39,850 nt of DNA from a virus. This document shows, in pieces, positions 23,618 through 30,984 of this stretch; position 1 is the first letter of the stretch; every line of letters starts with the position of its first letter. The position numbers and the translations under genes are program-made. Location: positions 1-39,850 of IMG/VR virus record IMGVR_UViG_3300028384_000683, one strand, 5' to 3'. The notes under the pieces are model-generated. The model saw nothing but the letters and a program-made list of their open reading frames with translations, was not told the DNA's origin and searched no databases.

Positions 23618-24267
23618 TGACCTTGAGTAACACTAACTGAACATCCAGCTGGATTCAAGCAAGTGTTTGTAATTGAATAACTCTGTGCTGTTGGTCCTTG
23701 TTGAAGGAGTTGTAATGTTGTAGCATAGTCGCCTTGTAATGTTACGGTTGCTGTATGAGCTCCTGTTCCTTTTTGTAATAAATCTACTTCTGCACTGTCT
23801 GTGGATCCATAATAATAAACTGTACTATACTTGTTACCAGAACCTTCTTGCCATACATCTGTAACTGTTGAGTCTGCATGAATGTCTAGGTATGTTTCAT
23901 GTTCACCAGATCCGTCTTGGTAAATGTTAACGTCATTATAGTTGCCCCATACATGAGCACCGTATGTACCATCGCCTTCTTGAAGAATGTCTATTGTGTT
24001 GTTTGTTCCGTCAACATCACCACCCCATCCTTTACCAGATCCCCACCAAGGAACCCAAGAGATAGTATTGTTGTTACCTTTCTGTTGAAGGTTAAATGTA
24101 TTATTGTTGTGATCTAAGGAAAACTGAATTAAGTTTCCATAACCATACTGGTCAATGTTTAACTGTAAGTTGTCTCCACCTGCTGTGGTAGCTTGTTCTA
24201 TGTGTACGTGATTGTCGCCAGCATATGCTGGGATAGCAAATAATGTTAATAATAAAAATAATCTCAT
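23614..24267 (-). CDS. curlin-repeat secreted protein (major-curlin-like)
   Basis: 217 aa. Signal peptide MRLFLLLTLFAIPAYAG, then about seven Q-x-G-x(2-3)-N-type repeats (QYGYGN, QKGNNN, QEGDGT, QDGSGE, QEGSGN, QKGTGA, QQGPTA) spaced about 20-30 residues, the amyloid-forming curlin pattern. A short Cys loop (CLNPAGC) lies near the C-terminus, as in the other curlin here. ATG 24267 has GGAGG eleven bases upstream. It would be exported through CsgG (26090-27004) and form a surface fibre. Confidence 0.85.
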   Translation of the reverse strand: MRLFLLLTLFAIPAYAGDNHVHIEQATTAGGDNLQLNIDQYGYGNLIQFSLDHNNNTFNLQQKGNNNTISWVPWWGSGKGWGGDVDGTNNTIDILQEGDGTYGAHVWGNYNDVNIYQDGSGEHETYLDIHADSTVTDVWQEGSGNKYSTVYYYGSTDSAEVDLLQKGTGAHTATVTLQGDYATTLQLLQQGPTAQSYSITNTCLNPAGCSVSVTQGQ

Positions 24268-24274
24268 GTTGTAT

Positions 24275-25414
24275 TTAGCCTCCTTGTTTAATTACAATGA
24301 TGCTATCTCCACCTTCGTTGAGCAAAATGGTACCTTCATACCCATCTACATTTGTTTCTAGTCTTACAGACGCATCAATAGAGAATGCTAATCTTATAAC
24401 ACCATTAACGTCTCTATAAAAGATTACATCGCTGTCTTGTTGAAAGATATTGTATTGTGAGTCTTTATTAAAACCAACAACAGCATTTGTCAATCTTAGT
24501 TCACCAACAGTATTGTCTAATCCTTGAGATCCAAGTTTCTCAGTTGTTCTTACAAGCTCCTCTATTACATCTAAAGCATCGACTAAGAAATCTACATCAA
24601 GAAAATCAATATCAAGTTCTGTAAATTCTAACTCTCCATTGTCTGCAAGGTAATCGGTTTCTAGTTCGTTAAACTCTAAGAAGTCTACATCAAGTATTCC
24701 TTGATCAGCGTCCATTTCATCTTGATACTCTTCTACCATATCCTGTTTTACTTCTGGCGGAGGAGATACGATAAACATATTATCAATCATACTTGCTGTA
24801 ATGTTTTGTATTGTTACTGGTGTCGTTGGTGGTGAGTCTATAGTTGATACAACTGTTGCTGCATATGCATCAGTCAATGTAACTTTACCGCCTTCGTTAA
24901 ACACATCTATTATTCCAGAAGGGTTACCAAATTCATCTGGAAGGAGAACAACCAATGATCGACCTAACTCGTCAATCGTTGTAGTGAAGTCTGTACCTCT
25001 TACTTGAATGGACGCAGTGGGGGTGCTAATGTCTATATTGTTTTTGTTAACCATTCCAAGTCTGCCAGAAGCAAATCTAGCAGTACCCAATGCCATGCGC
25101 ATTGTCATTTTAGACTTGGAAGGGTTAGGGTCGTAGTAGACCTTATCAATATAGACACGTGTGTGTTCAGTAAGAGAGAGTTCAGCTTTATCGAGAAACT
25201 CGATTAGCATACGACCATTGGTCGTCTCAGCTGTGTCGTTTAATTCTATGTTTGTTTGAAGTTGAGGCACCAAGACACTACCATCTCTAGTAAGAGAAGC
25301 ATTGCCTTTTAGCTCTCGGACATCCCCTATGGGCTCAGCATAGACTGCGCCCATTAGGAAAATAAGACTAGCTGTCGCTAGAACTGTCTTTTTGATTGAT
25401 CTGGATTGTTGCAT
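24275..25414 (-). CDS. FecR-domain periplasmic protein with acidic C-terminal repeat
   Basis: 379 aa. Signal peptide to about residue 26 (LATASLIFLMGAVYA). A FecR domain spans about 30-185: GNASLTRDGS, LNDTAETTNGRMLIEFLDKAELSL, then TPTASIQVRGTDFT and the 'VFNEGGKVTL' strand. Residues 225-290 are a Leu/Phe-Asp repeat (LDVDFLEFNELETDYL, ELDIDFLDVDFL). The end (VRLETNVDGYEGTILL) is beta-like. It starts inside the upstream curlin gene (47-nt overlap). Proteins of this type neighbour CHASE2 cyclases in bacteria and may feed them a signal; here the pair brackets a curlin gene. Confidence 0.85.
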   Translation of the reverse strand: MQQSRSIKKTVLATASLIFLMGAVYAEPIGDVRELKGNASLTRDGSVLVPQLQTNIELNDTAETTNGRMLIEFLDKAELSLTEHTRVYIDKVYYDPNPSKSKMTMRMALGTARFASGRLGMVNKNNIDISTPTASIQVRGTDFTTTIDELGRSLVVLLPDEFGNPSGIIDVFNEGGKVTLTDAYAATVVSTIDSPPTTPVTIQNITASMIDNMFIVSPPPEVKQDMVEEYQDEMDADQGILDVDFLEFNELETDYLADNGELEFTELDIDFLDVDFLVDALDVIEELVRTTEKLGSQGLDNTVGELRLTNAVVGFNKDSQYNIFQQDSDVIFYRDVNGVIRLAFSIDASVRLETNVDGYEGTILLNEGGDSIIVIKQGG

Positions 25415-26093
25415 TCTCTGAATCAATATCCAATGTGATAATACCGTTACAGGTTGTTATTCCTGTTGGGCAAGTACCACTAATCATGTTAATATCAATG
25501 TCAGCTGAATCACCTACGTGTGTTAGGTTGATTTCATGCTCCGCTCCGTCAGCCATATTCGTGTTGATGTTGTTTGAGTCTCCTGTAATATCGAAGTTCC
25601 AAACTGCATCGTCGACGTCTATGTCTACATCAAAAATATTGCTGTCGCCAATAACAGCTAAATCAAAATCTAATCTTTCTGCGCTCTGATTGTAACCTTG
25701 ATCGAAATCCATCTGGTTACTTGATCCAGTAATGTCAGAATTTATATCTGAGTCATTAGAGGAACCAATGTATCCAACGTTCCAATCCCAAATGTTACTG
25801 TCACCAGTAAATCCTAACACTATTGTTGAAGTGTCAGCATCGTATTCACCAAACAATACGTTCTCGTTACCGATCTGATCAATGTCGATATTCAAAGTTG
25901 TACCTGTAATAGGCATAGCTACAGAACCAGATGAAAAGTTAGTTTTTCCAATCTTGTTACCGTAACCGTATTGATCAATGTAAAGAGTCAATGTGTCACC
26001 AACTTGTTCAATGTTGATTTCATTATCGTCTGTTGCTTGAGCAAATACTGAAGATGTAGATATGATTAATAATAGGCCTAAAATATATTTCAT
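25368..26093 (-). CDS. second curlin-like secreted repeat protein
   Basis: 241 aa. Signal peptide MKYILGLLLIISTSSVFAQ. It shares with the other curlin the opening 'I-E-Q...L.L.IDQYGYGN' and adds DIDQIGNENV, then degenerate GDSN/GSSN repeats (TGDSNIWDW, IGDSNIFDV, TGDSNNINT) and ends IQINQKD. The composition is unusually rich in Asp, Asn and Ile. A CPTGITTC loop precedes the end. It may be the nucleator (CsgB-like) or a minor subunit; that division is inference. The start overlaps the csgG stop by 4 nt as ATGA. Confidence 0.75.
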   Translation of the reverse strand: MKYILGLLLIISTSSVFAQATDDNEINIEQVGDTLTLYIDQYGYGNKIGKTNFSSGSVAMPITGTTLNIDIDQIGNENVLFGEYDADTSTIVLGFTGDSNIWDWNVGYIGSSNDSDINSDITGSSNQMDFDQGYNQSAERLDFDLAVIGDSNIFDVDIDVDDAVWNFDITGDSNNINTNMADGAEHEINLTHVGDSADIDINMISGTCPTGITTCNGIITLDIDSENATIQINQKDSSSDS

Positions 26094-27004
26094 TCTTCTT
26101 CCTCGTTTTGATTCCAATCTATCTCCCAATAACCTCGACGGTTACCTTGATAGACTAATTCCAGTACTGCAGCCTCGATAGCTGTACGTACTGCATAAGT
26201 CACCGATTCATTATTACCAACACCATCTTCATATTCTATAAGTTGTGTACCTTGTTCTATAAAACGGAACACATCTCCTCCACTGCCATAGCTAAGGATG
26301 GATTTCTTAGCTTGGACATTTAGCAATACCTCACCTGTTAAAACAGAAACTGCTCTAACTGATACAGTTACGACATCTTGGGTGTATTGTTTTGAGAAAC
26401 CAATACCTAATGTACGTGCCCCTCTACCACCAGTTTGAATATTAGTATCGTAACCAATAATACCACCCTCTATAATCATTCCTGCGAATAGAAGTGGTCC
26501 AATGTTCTTTACTTCTGTTTCAAGTTCTCTTGCTGCTGCTTCTCTTCCAGATCTAATGATTTGTCTTTCTCTTACAAGAGCATCAATCCCTTGACGTTCT
26601 ACAACACGAAACCATTTACCCTCTCCTGCTGTCTTTAGTGCATCTATCAATAGTTCTGTACCACCTTGAGTAACAGCTGTACTAAATGATTGACCTCCAG
26701 GACTGTCTTTTCTTTGCCCTGTCTTATCCATGAAGTTATATACGGCAACCACTGGCATGTTCTTTGCCGGTGGTAAATTTAACAAGTCAATGTAGGCAGG
26801 TAGCTTTACTACCTCTGGTTGTTCAATACAAATTAAATTAGATGCGTAATATTTTCTTACGCCTGTATAGATATCTTTGCTCCATCCCTCATCAAACTGT
26901 CCTGTCTCATAAGCACAGTTGGCTGGTCCTTCGGACCATTGAGGCATAGAGGAACAACTTGCTAGTAGTAGAATACTAGCCGTCGTCAGAGCCGCCTTGA
27001 TCAT
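26090..27004 (-). CDS. csgG: CsgG-like curli export lipoprotein
   Basis: 304 aa. Lipoprotein signal with lipobox LLLAS-C17, followed by a Ser, consistent with outer-membrane sorting. The CsgG core is clear: MPVVAVYNFMDKTGQRK, GGTELLIDALKTAGEGKWFRVVERQG, IIRSGREAAAR, LLFAGMIIEGGIIGYDTN, RTLGIGF, then VRAVSVLTGEVLLNVQAKKSI and the C-terminal AIEAAVLELV helix. It forms the outer-membrane secretion pore for curlins. I choose ATG 27004 because GGAGG lies eight bases upstream; ATG 27010 or 27019 are alternatives. Confidence 0.95.
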   Translation of the reverse strand: MIKAALTTASILLLASCSSMPQWSEGPANCAYETGQFDEGWSKDIYTGVRKYYASNLICIEQPEVVKLPAYIDLLNLPPAKNMPVVAVYNFMDKTGQRKDSPGGQSFSTAVTQGGTELLIDALKTAGEGKWFRVVERQGIDALVRERQIIRSGREAAARELETEVKNIGPLLFAGMIIEGGIIGYDTNIQTGGRGARTLGIGFSKQYTQDVVTVSVRAVSVLTGEVLLNVQAKKSILSYGSGGDVFRFIEQGTQLIEYEDGVGNNESVTYAVRTAIEAAVLELVYQGNRRGYWEIDWNQNEEEE

Positions 27005-27488
27005 CGACATCGCCTCCATAATATCCAGTGCCTACTGGGATCTTAATAACTGTTTCTGAACCAAACTCATCAACAATTGTTAACTGAATAAAGTCAGGTT
27101 GTCCTTCTGCTCCTGTAATGATCTCCCATGTGATAACAGAACCTTCCATTTCGAAGGATCCAAATGTTGACGGATCGTCATTACTGAACATTGTGTCTAC
27201 TAATTGTTTAGCAAACTGAGCATAGATTCTGCTCTCTAGGTTTCGGATGAATTTTGCTAACGTCGAATTTTCTGCTTCTCTTTCCGCAGCTCTCCTTGCC
27301 GCATCCAATGCATCCTTGATTGCCTTCTCTCTTTGAAACTCTTGGTTCTCAATTGTTAAATAATGAGCACCAGTCCCCACGCCACTGAAGCTAGGGTTTT
27401 TAAACTTGTGAACAATGTCTGCATTAACGATCATTGGAAAAGCCATTAAGGCTGATACAAACATTCCAAACGCAAACGCTTTCATCAT
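26976..27488 (-). CDS. csgF: CsgF-like curli assembly factor
   Basis: 170 aa. Signal peptide (MMKAFAFGMFVSALMAFPMIVNA), then the CsgF N-terminal motif FKNPSFSGVGTGAHYLTIENQE that in E. coli inserts into the CsgG pore, followed by a helix (EKAIKDALDAARRAAERE) and a beta domain (GSVITWEIITG, FIQLTIVDEFG). It anchors and nucleates fibres at the cell surface. No CsgE or CsgD is present. Start ATG 27488 lies five nt after the upstream stop; the frame extending to 27554 is run-over. Confidence 0.88.
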   Translation of the reverse strand: MMKAFAFGMFVSALMAFPMIVNADIVHKFKNPSFSGVGTGAHYLTIENQEFQREKAIKDALDAARRAAEREAENSTLAKFIRNLESRIYAQFAKQLVDTMFSNDDPSTFGSFEMEGSVITWEIITGAEGQPDFIQLTIVDEFGSETVIKIPVGTGYYGGDVDDQGGSDDG

Positions 27489-27492
27489 ATCT

Positions 27493-27780
27493 TTACTTGT
27501 CCAAATCTGAGGACCCATTTGATCCTTCAATATCTTTCTTTCGCTCTTTGTCATTCTTATACCTCAACACAACATTAACCTTTTGTTGTAATCTTATTAA
27601 GTCTTGATCTAACATTCTATTTTGATCAATAACTTTTATTAGAGCCAAATGCATTTCTTCAATTGCTGGCTCTAGTTTATTACCCACAAACCACCATATG
27701 TAGTAAATGAAATAACCCATACCGATTGACATAACAACTGGAAGACCAAATTCATTTATAAGAACTGCAATATCTTCCAT
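27493..27780 (-). CDS. small TM plus coiled-coil protein, 95 aa
   Basis: ATG 27780 follows AAGGAGAGATTG and overlaps the previous stop as TGATG. One N-terminal TM (VVMSIGMGYFIYYIWWFV, about 14-33), then a coiled coil (IEEMHLALIKVIDQNRML...LQQKVNVVL) and a polar tail. The layout resembles UviB/BhlA-like holin-type proteins, but it sits directly upstream of csgF, so a curli-linked role is equally possible. Confidence 0.7.
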   Translation of the reverse strand: MEDIAVLINEFGLPVVMSIGMGYFIYYIWWFVGNKLEPAIEEMHLALIKVIDQNRMLDQDLIRLQQKVNVVLRYKNDKERKKDIEGSNGSSDLDK

Positions 27781-28073
27781 CAATCTCTCCTTGCGTCAAT
27801 TGAACCATCTTCGATAAAGTTTTCAGCTCTAGCAATCCTGTTAACATCAGGCGGTAAGTCTAGCGACTGGGAAACCAAAGTATCGATCTTGATCAACTCG
27901 TTGTTCATGGTTCTAGCTCTTGTCTCGAGCATAGTACAAAACGTAGTCAAGGTTTTGAGATCATCAACCAAGCCATCTAATATTTGTTTAAGTACGATGA
28001 ATATGAAGATTCCCATCACGACGGCTGCCGCAATCGAGGTCCCCACATCTCGAATCAGTTCAAAAGCGTCCAT
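27780..28073 (-). CDS. small TM plus coiled-coil protein, 97 aa
   Basis: Sister in layout to the next gene: one TM at about 13-31 (SIAAAVVMGIFIFIVLKQI), then a helical coiled segment (LVDDLKTLTTFCTMLETRARTMNNELIKIDTL). It starts five bases after a CCTAAATA late-like box, with no Shine-Dalgarno. It may head the curli run. Function unknown. Confidence 0.65.
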   Translation of the reverse strand: MDAFELIRDVGTSIAAAVVMGIFIFIVLKQILDGLVDDLKTLTTFCTMLETRARTMNNELIKIDTLVSQSLDLPPDVNRIARAENFIEDGSIDARRD

Positions 28074-28078
28074 ATCCC

Positions 28079-28086
28079 TATTTAGG
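28079..28086 (-). promoter_or_regulatory. late-promoter-like box
   Basis: CCTAAATA on the minus strand (two mismatches to TATAAATA), five bases before ATG 28073; same spacing as at 29189-29196. Confidence 0.3.
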
Positions 28087-28090
28087 GAAA

Positions 28091-28921
28091 TTACTTCCAG
28101 ACGTGAAAGATTATGCCTTTTCTTCCTGCGTTAACAGTTCTGGTATCAGAAGATAGCTTGATTGGACGTCCAGGTTCTACGACGATGTCAGCGCCACCAT
28201 CAACGCCTGCAATTGTAAAGTCTGACGTGCATACAATTGTATCGTGTGTACCTGCTTTTGTTAGTGTAAGACTAGTTGATGTGTCTGGAATGAGATATGC
28301 TTTACTGTTCCAAAGAGCCGACAGCTGTGCTCTGGATGAAGCATCACCTACGAAGTTAATACAGAAAGACTTTCTTTCTTGTTGCTGGGAAAATCCTAAT
28401 TCAGTAACATGAGGAGGTCGACCTAAACTAAATGGTCTATTGATTGTATTGTCTGATGCCACCAATCCTAAGTTTTTAAGTCTTGGCAGTCTTCCTTCCC
28501 AGTTGTAATCCATTTCATATAATACGGAAAAGTCATCACCATTAAAGGTTAAAAGGTCGCCTAGTTTAAGGTGCCCATGATCTGCCATAGAAATACCATA
28601 ATCATTATCTACTCTATTATAGATACAAGCAAGAGCAAACTTAGATAAGAATCCTTCGGTAATAGCTTGACTGGGAGTCATGTTCATAAAGTTTCTAAAC
28701 TCTGTAGCCTTTCTTTCTGTAAAGTAAACCTTCACATCCTGCTTACCGTCAGCTGCAAAAAAAGTTGTCCAAGTAGTCTTAGAGTAATGATCGGTAATTC
28801 TAAGTCCATCTACTGATGCAGGTGCAACACCAAACTTACCATGTGGTTCGTCAGATGCCTCCCATCGTTCTACGTAGTTTAGAAAACCATACTTTTTAAA
28901 AAATGTTTCTGTCATTGCCAT
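28091..28921 (-). CDS. hypothetical protein, 276 aa
   Basis: Begins MAMTETFFKKYGFLNYVERWE and is mostly beta-rich (TDHYSKTTWTTFF, QDVKVYFTERKATEFRNF, GDLLTFNGDDFSVLYEMD, and a C-terminal VVEPGRPIKLSSDTRTV). No catalytic motif, signal peptide or TM. The composition and placement fit a virion or adhesin-like protein, but I recognise no family. Confidence 0.65.
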   Translation of the reverse strand: MAMTETFFKKYGFLNYVERWEASDEPHGKFGVAPASVDGLRITDHYSKTTWTTFFAADGKQDVKVYFTERKATEFRNFMNMTPSQAITEGFLSKFALACIYNRVDNDYGISMADHGHLKLGDLLTFNGDDFSVLYEMDYNWEGRLPRLKNLGLVASDNTINRPFSLGRPPHVTELGFSQQQERKSFCINFVGDASSRAQLSALWNSKAYLIPDTSTSLTLTKAGTHDTIVCTSDFTIAGVDGGADIVVEPGRPIKLSSDTRTVNAGRKGIIFHVWK

Positions 28922-28922
28922 A

Positions 28923-29183
28923 TTATATTGCCTGGTTGTCTAGGTTATCTTGAATTGTATTTTGCATCTCTTCGGCACCTTCCCACATCATACAAGCAGT
29001 AAGATCAGATCTAGGATCAGTATGCATAAGAGTAATTAGTGATTGCATATTGGTAGGTATAGCTTCGCCCTCCGTATGACGGACGATAGTCAATATTGGT
29101 TTATCAACGTTTACTGGTACGACTTGAGCTATGAAAGCAGTCGAGTTGATTGTAGCGTAATGAGATGCTTCTGTGATTATCAT
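28923..29183 (-). CDS. hypothetical protein, 86 aa, late
   Basis: Starts MIITEASHYATINSTAFIAQVV, then a VNVDKPILTIVRHTEGE strand region and an acidic helical C-terminus. The exact TATAAATA late box lies five bases before ATG 29183, and there is no Shine-Dalgarno, so translation from a leaderless late mRNA is predicted. Unrecognised. Confidence 0.65.
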   Translation of the reverse strand: MIITEASHYATINSTAFIAQVVPVNVDKPILTIVRHTEGEAIPTNMQSLITLMHTDPRSDLTACMMWEGAEEMQNTIQDNLDNQAI

Positions 29184-29188
29184 AAAGG

Positions 29189-29196
29189 TATTTATA
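29189..29196 (-). promoter_or_regulatory. T4-type late promoter TATAAATA, leaderless type
   Basis: Exact TATAAATA, then CCTTT and ATG 29183. In T4 spacing the +1 base is the A of the ATG. Confidence 0.7.
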
Positions 29197-29235
29197 ACCC
29201 AATGATACCATAGACGCTAGCACAAAACACTACTA

Positions 29236-29421
29236 CTAGGCAACAGATTTCAAAGGCGTCTGTGAGACTGTCCTTACTTCCTCTTGTTCGCATATCTGTA
29301 ACTCTCCTGCTTTTTTACGCAGTTCTAGTTCTCGTACCATTCTGTAGCCCGCAGGGCTACCGTCCATAGCAATACCAGCGATTGCCATTGAATAAAAAAA
29401 GTGTTCTAATAATTTGTTCAT
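29236..29421 (-). CDS. hypothetical protein, 61 aa
   Basis: Reads MNKLLEHFFYSMAIAGIAMDGSPAG, then a charged helical tail (RMVRELELRKKAGELQICEQEEV). ATG 29421 lies just past the stop of the 50-aa membrane gene. A hydrophobic N-terminal helix with an acidic tail; family unknown. Confidence 0.5.
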   Translation of the reverse strand: MNKLLEHFFYSMAIAGIAMDGSPAGYRMVRELELRKKAGELQICEQEEVRTVSQTPLKSVA

Positions 29422-29423
29422 TT

Positions 29424-29576
29424 TTAACTTACTGACATTGCAATAATTAAAATGGGCAATAGTAAAGTGAAGGCCATTGTGAGACACATTTCTACGAAGT
29501 TGCCGATGTTAGAATCGGAGAACTTTTTCAATCCGAGCTCCATGTTCCTCACTGCCCGAAGCACAGTTGTGGTCAT
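29424..29576 (-). CDS. small single-TM protein, 50 aa
   Basis: Reads MTTTVLRAVRNMELGLKK, a short polar stretch, then one C-terminal TM (MAFTLLLPILIIAMSVS). ATG 29576 has a strong AGGAGAGAAC site and a clear promoter at 29634-29662. Tail-anchored layout; possibly a lysis or host-membrane effector, without direct support. Confidence 0.6.
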   Translation of the reverse strand: MTTTVLRAVRNMELGLKKFSDSNIGNFVEMCLTMAFTLLLPILIIAMSVS

Positions 29577-29633
29577 GTTCTCTCCTAAGATATAACTTAA
29601 AGTAATAAGAATGATACGTTTACATAGTAATCA

Positions 29634-29662
29634 ATTATCATTCTCGCTGATATATATGTCAA
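29634..29662 (-). promoter_or_regulatory. sigma70-like promoter
   Basis: TTGACA (29662-29657), 17 nt, GATAAT (29639-29634), leader of about 55 nt with AGGAG before ATG 29576. Its -35 overlaps the denV stop codon. Confidence 0.75.
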
Positions 29663-30078
29663 CTCAATACTTGAGGTTCTGTCCATCTATACCAGTCAGG
29701 TTTAGCGTCAATGCGCTCTTGAATCCTTTGTCGGACAATTGCTTGTTCCTGGTCAGTTGGTTGCCAATCTAGGTACAACTCGTCAGGCCATTGCTCTCGT
29801 TTGAACACTCGCTCAGGGTCAGGATTCATACCCCTGCGTTTCATTTCATTAACAAGCTCATCGTATCTCTTGTGAAGATACTTTCCCTTGTTATAAAAGA
29901 ACTTAACGTGTCCACTATTAAGTGTAAATTGTTCCGGCCATGTCTTTTTGTTCTTCTCCCAGTTAGGAGACTTTAATGATCTCTGTAACGCTGAACCTAC
30001 CATGAACAGTTCACGATACTCAGCTACCAAATGTTGGTCAGCCAATTCTTCTGTAGGTACAATGTTAATTCTAGTCAT
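29659..30078 (-). CDS. denV: pyrimidine dimer DNA glycosylase/AP lyase, T4 endonuclease V
   Basis: 139 aa against 138 in T4. MTRINIVPTEELADQHLVAEYREL aligns directly with T4 DenV: the nucleophile Thr2, R22 and E23 are conserved, as are GHVKFFYNKGKYLHKRYDEL and the C-terminal DWYRWTEP (T4 TWYKYYG). R26 of T4 is Met here. It excises cyclobutane dimers, a plausible benefit in sunlit water. ATG 30078 overlaps the upstream stop as ATGA. Confidence 0.95.
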   Translation of the reverse strand: MTRINIVPTEELADQHLVAEYRELFMVGSALQRSLKSPNWEKNKKTWPEQFTLNSGHVKFFYNKGKYLHKRYDELVNEMKRRGMNPDPERVFKREQWPDELYLDWQPTDQEQAIVRQRIQERIDAKPDWYRWTEPQVLS

Positions 30079-30719
30079 CGCCAATGTGGTCCGTGAAACC
30101 ATCCTACCATAGCATATCTTACTCCAGAAGTCAACGGGGTAACAACGTGTTGAGCATAACTAGGAAAGCAAACAATACTTCCCTGATGGTTAGGTGGTGA
30201 CATCATACTTTCATTAGAGTTTCTAATTTGTAGCTGACAATCCTCATAAGTTTTAGGATCAGATAATTGTATAGAACAACTAATCTTTCTGTACCTGTAC
30301 TTTAGGATTTCAGTGTTGTCCATGTTGTTATGATAGATGTTAAGTTTATGACTTACGCTTTGATCTTGATGCTCTTTAAAGTGATCGCCTGCATCTCTAT
30401 ACATAGTGAACTGCCAGTCCATTGATCTAAAGTTTTTAGGATTGCCATCTTGATATAACTTAATACCAGTCTGTTGAGAATATGCAAGTACTGCATCAAT
30501 GATATCCTGCTCAAATGGAAACCCATAACACGAACACGTAAACCCTTTTCTATAGTCTGGCTTGTAGTCGTTATTTTTAGTTGTCTCTGGACGAGTCTTA
30601 GCGGTGTGCTCGATTATGGATCCGTCCTTCAAACCATTGAGATGATGATCGATTATCTCTTGACATTCTGAAGGAGAAAGGATTCTATCTAATCCTAAAT
30701 CATAATCAATAAGTTGCAT
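30075..30719 (-). CDS. Fe(II)/2-oxoglutarate oxygenase
   Basis: 214 aa. Ligands H117-x-D119 (KEHQDQS), H191 (YAQHVVTPL) and the 2OG Arg R201 (SGVRYAMVGWFHGP) are intact, with the CQLQIRNSN and GSIVCFPSY strands between. This is the phage PKHD-type layout. It starts within the end of the upstream small gene and couples to denV by ATGA. Substrate unknown; the denV/bS21 neighbourhood is suggestive only. Confidence 0.8.
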   Translation of the reverse strand: MQLIDYDLGLDRILSPSECQEIIDHHLNGLKDGSIIEHTAKTRPETTKNNDYKPDYRKGFTCSCYGFPFEQDIIDAVLAYSQQTGIKLYQDGNPKNFRSMDWQFTMYRDAGDHFKEHQDQSVSHKLNIYHNNMDNTEILKYRYRKISCSIQLSDPKTYEDCQLQIRNSNESMMSPPNHQGSIVCFPSYAQHVVTPLTSGVRYAMVGWFHGPHWR

Positions 30720-30984
30720 TGACGTTTCGATCCCAGTTAGCAAGCAGCGCATCATCTGAAGGCATCTTACCAAAGGTACGAATTACTTTGCCGTCCTTAA
30801 AGCGTTTGATAATTCCGCTGTTATATTGAACATCAGTGACAGCTCCCTCTTCTGTGTCTTCAGGAGACTCATCATACCACATAGACGTCAATGAATGTAC
30901 GTGGATGTGTGTAACACCCTTTGCCCATTCTTGAGCTTTTAATAGTGCACCGTGTCGTTCGACTTGATCTGTATATTGTGTCAT
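30706..30984 (-). CDS. hypothetical protein, 92 aa
   Basis: ATG 30984 overlaps the upstream stop as TGATG, with GAGAGG upstream. Sequence: a helical start (QYTDQVERHGALLKAQEW), HIHVHSLTSMWYD, and a strand pair ending IIKRFKDGKVIRTFG. Unrecognised. Confidence 0.65.
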   Translation of the reverse strand: MTQYTDQVERHGALLKAQEWAKGVTHIHVHSLTSMWYDESPEDTEEGAVTDVQYNSGIIKRFKDGKVIRTFGKMPSDDALLANWDRNVNATY

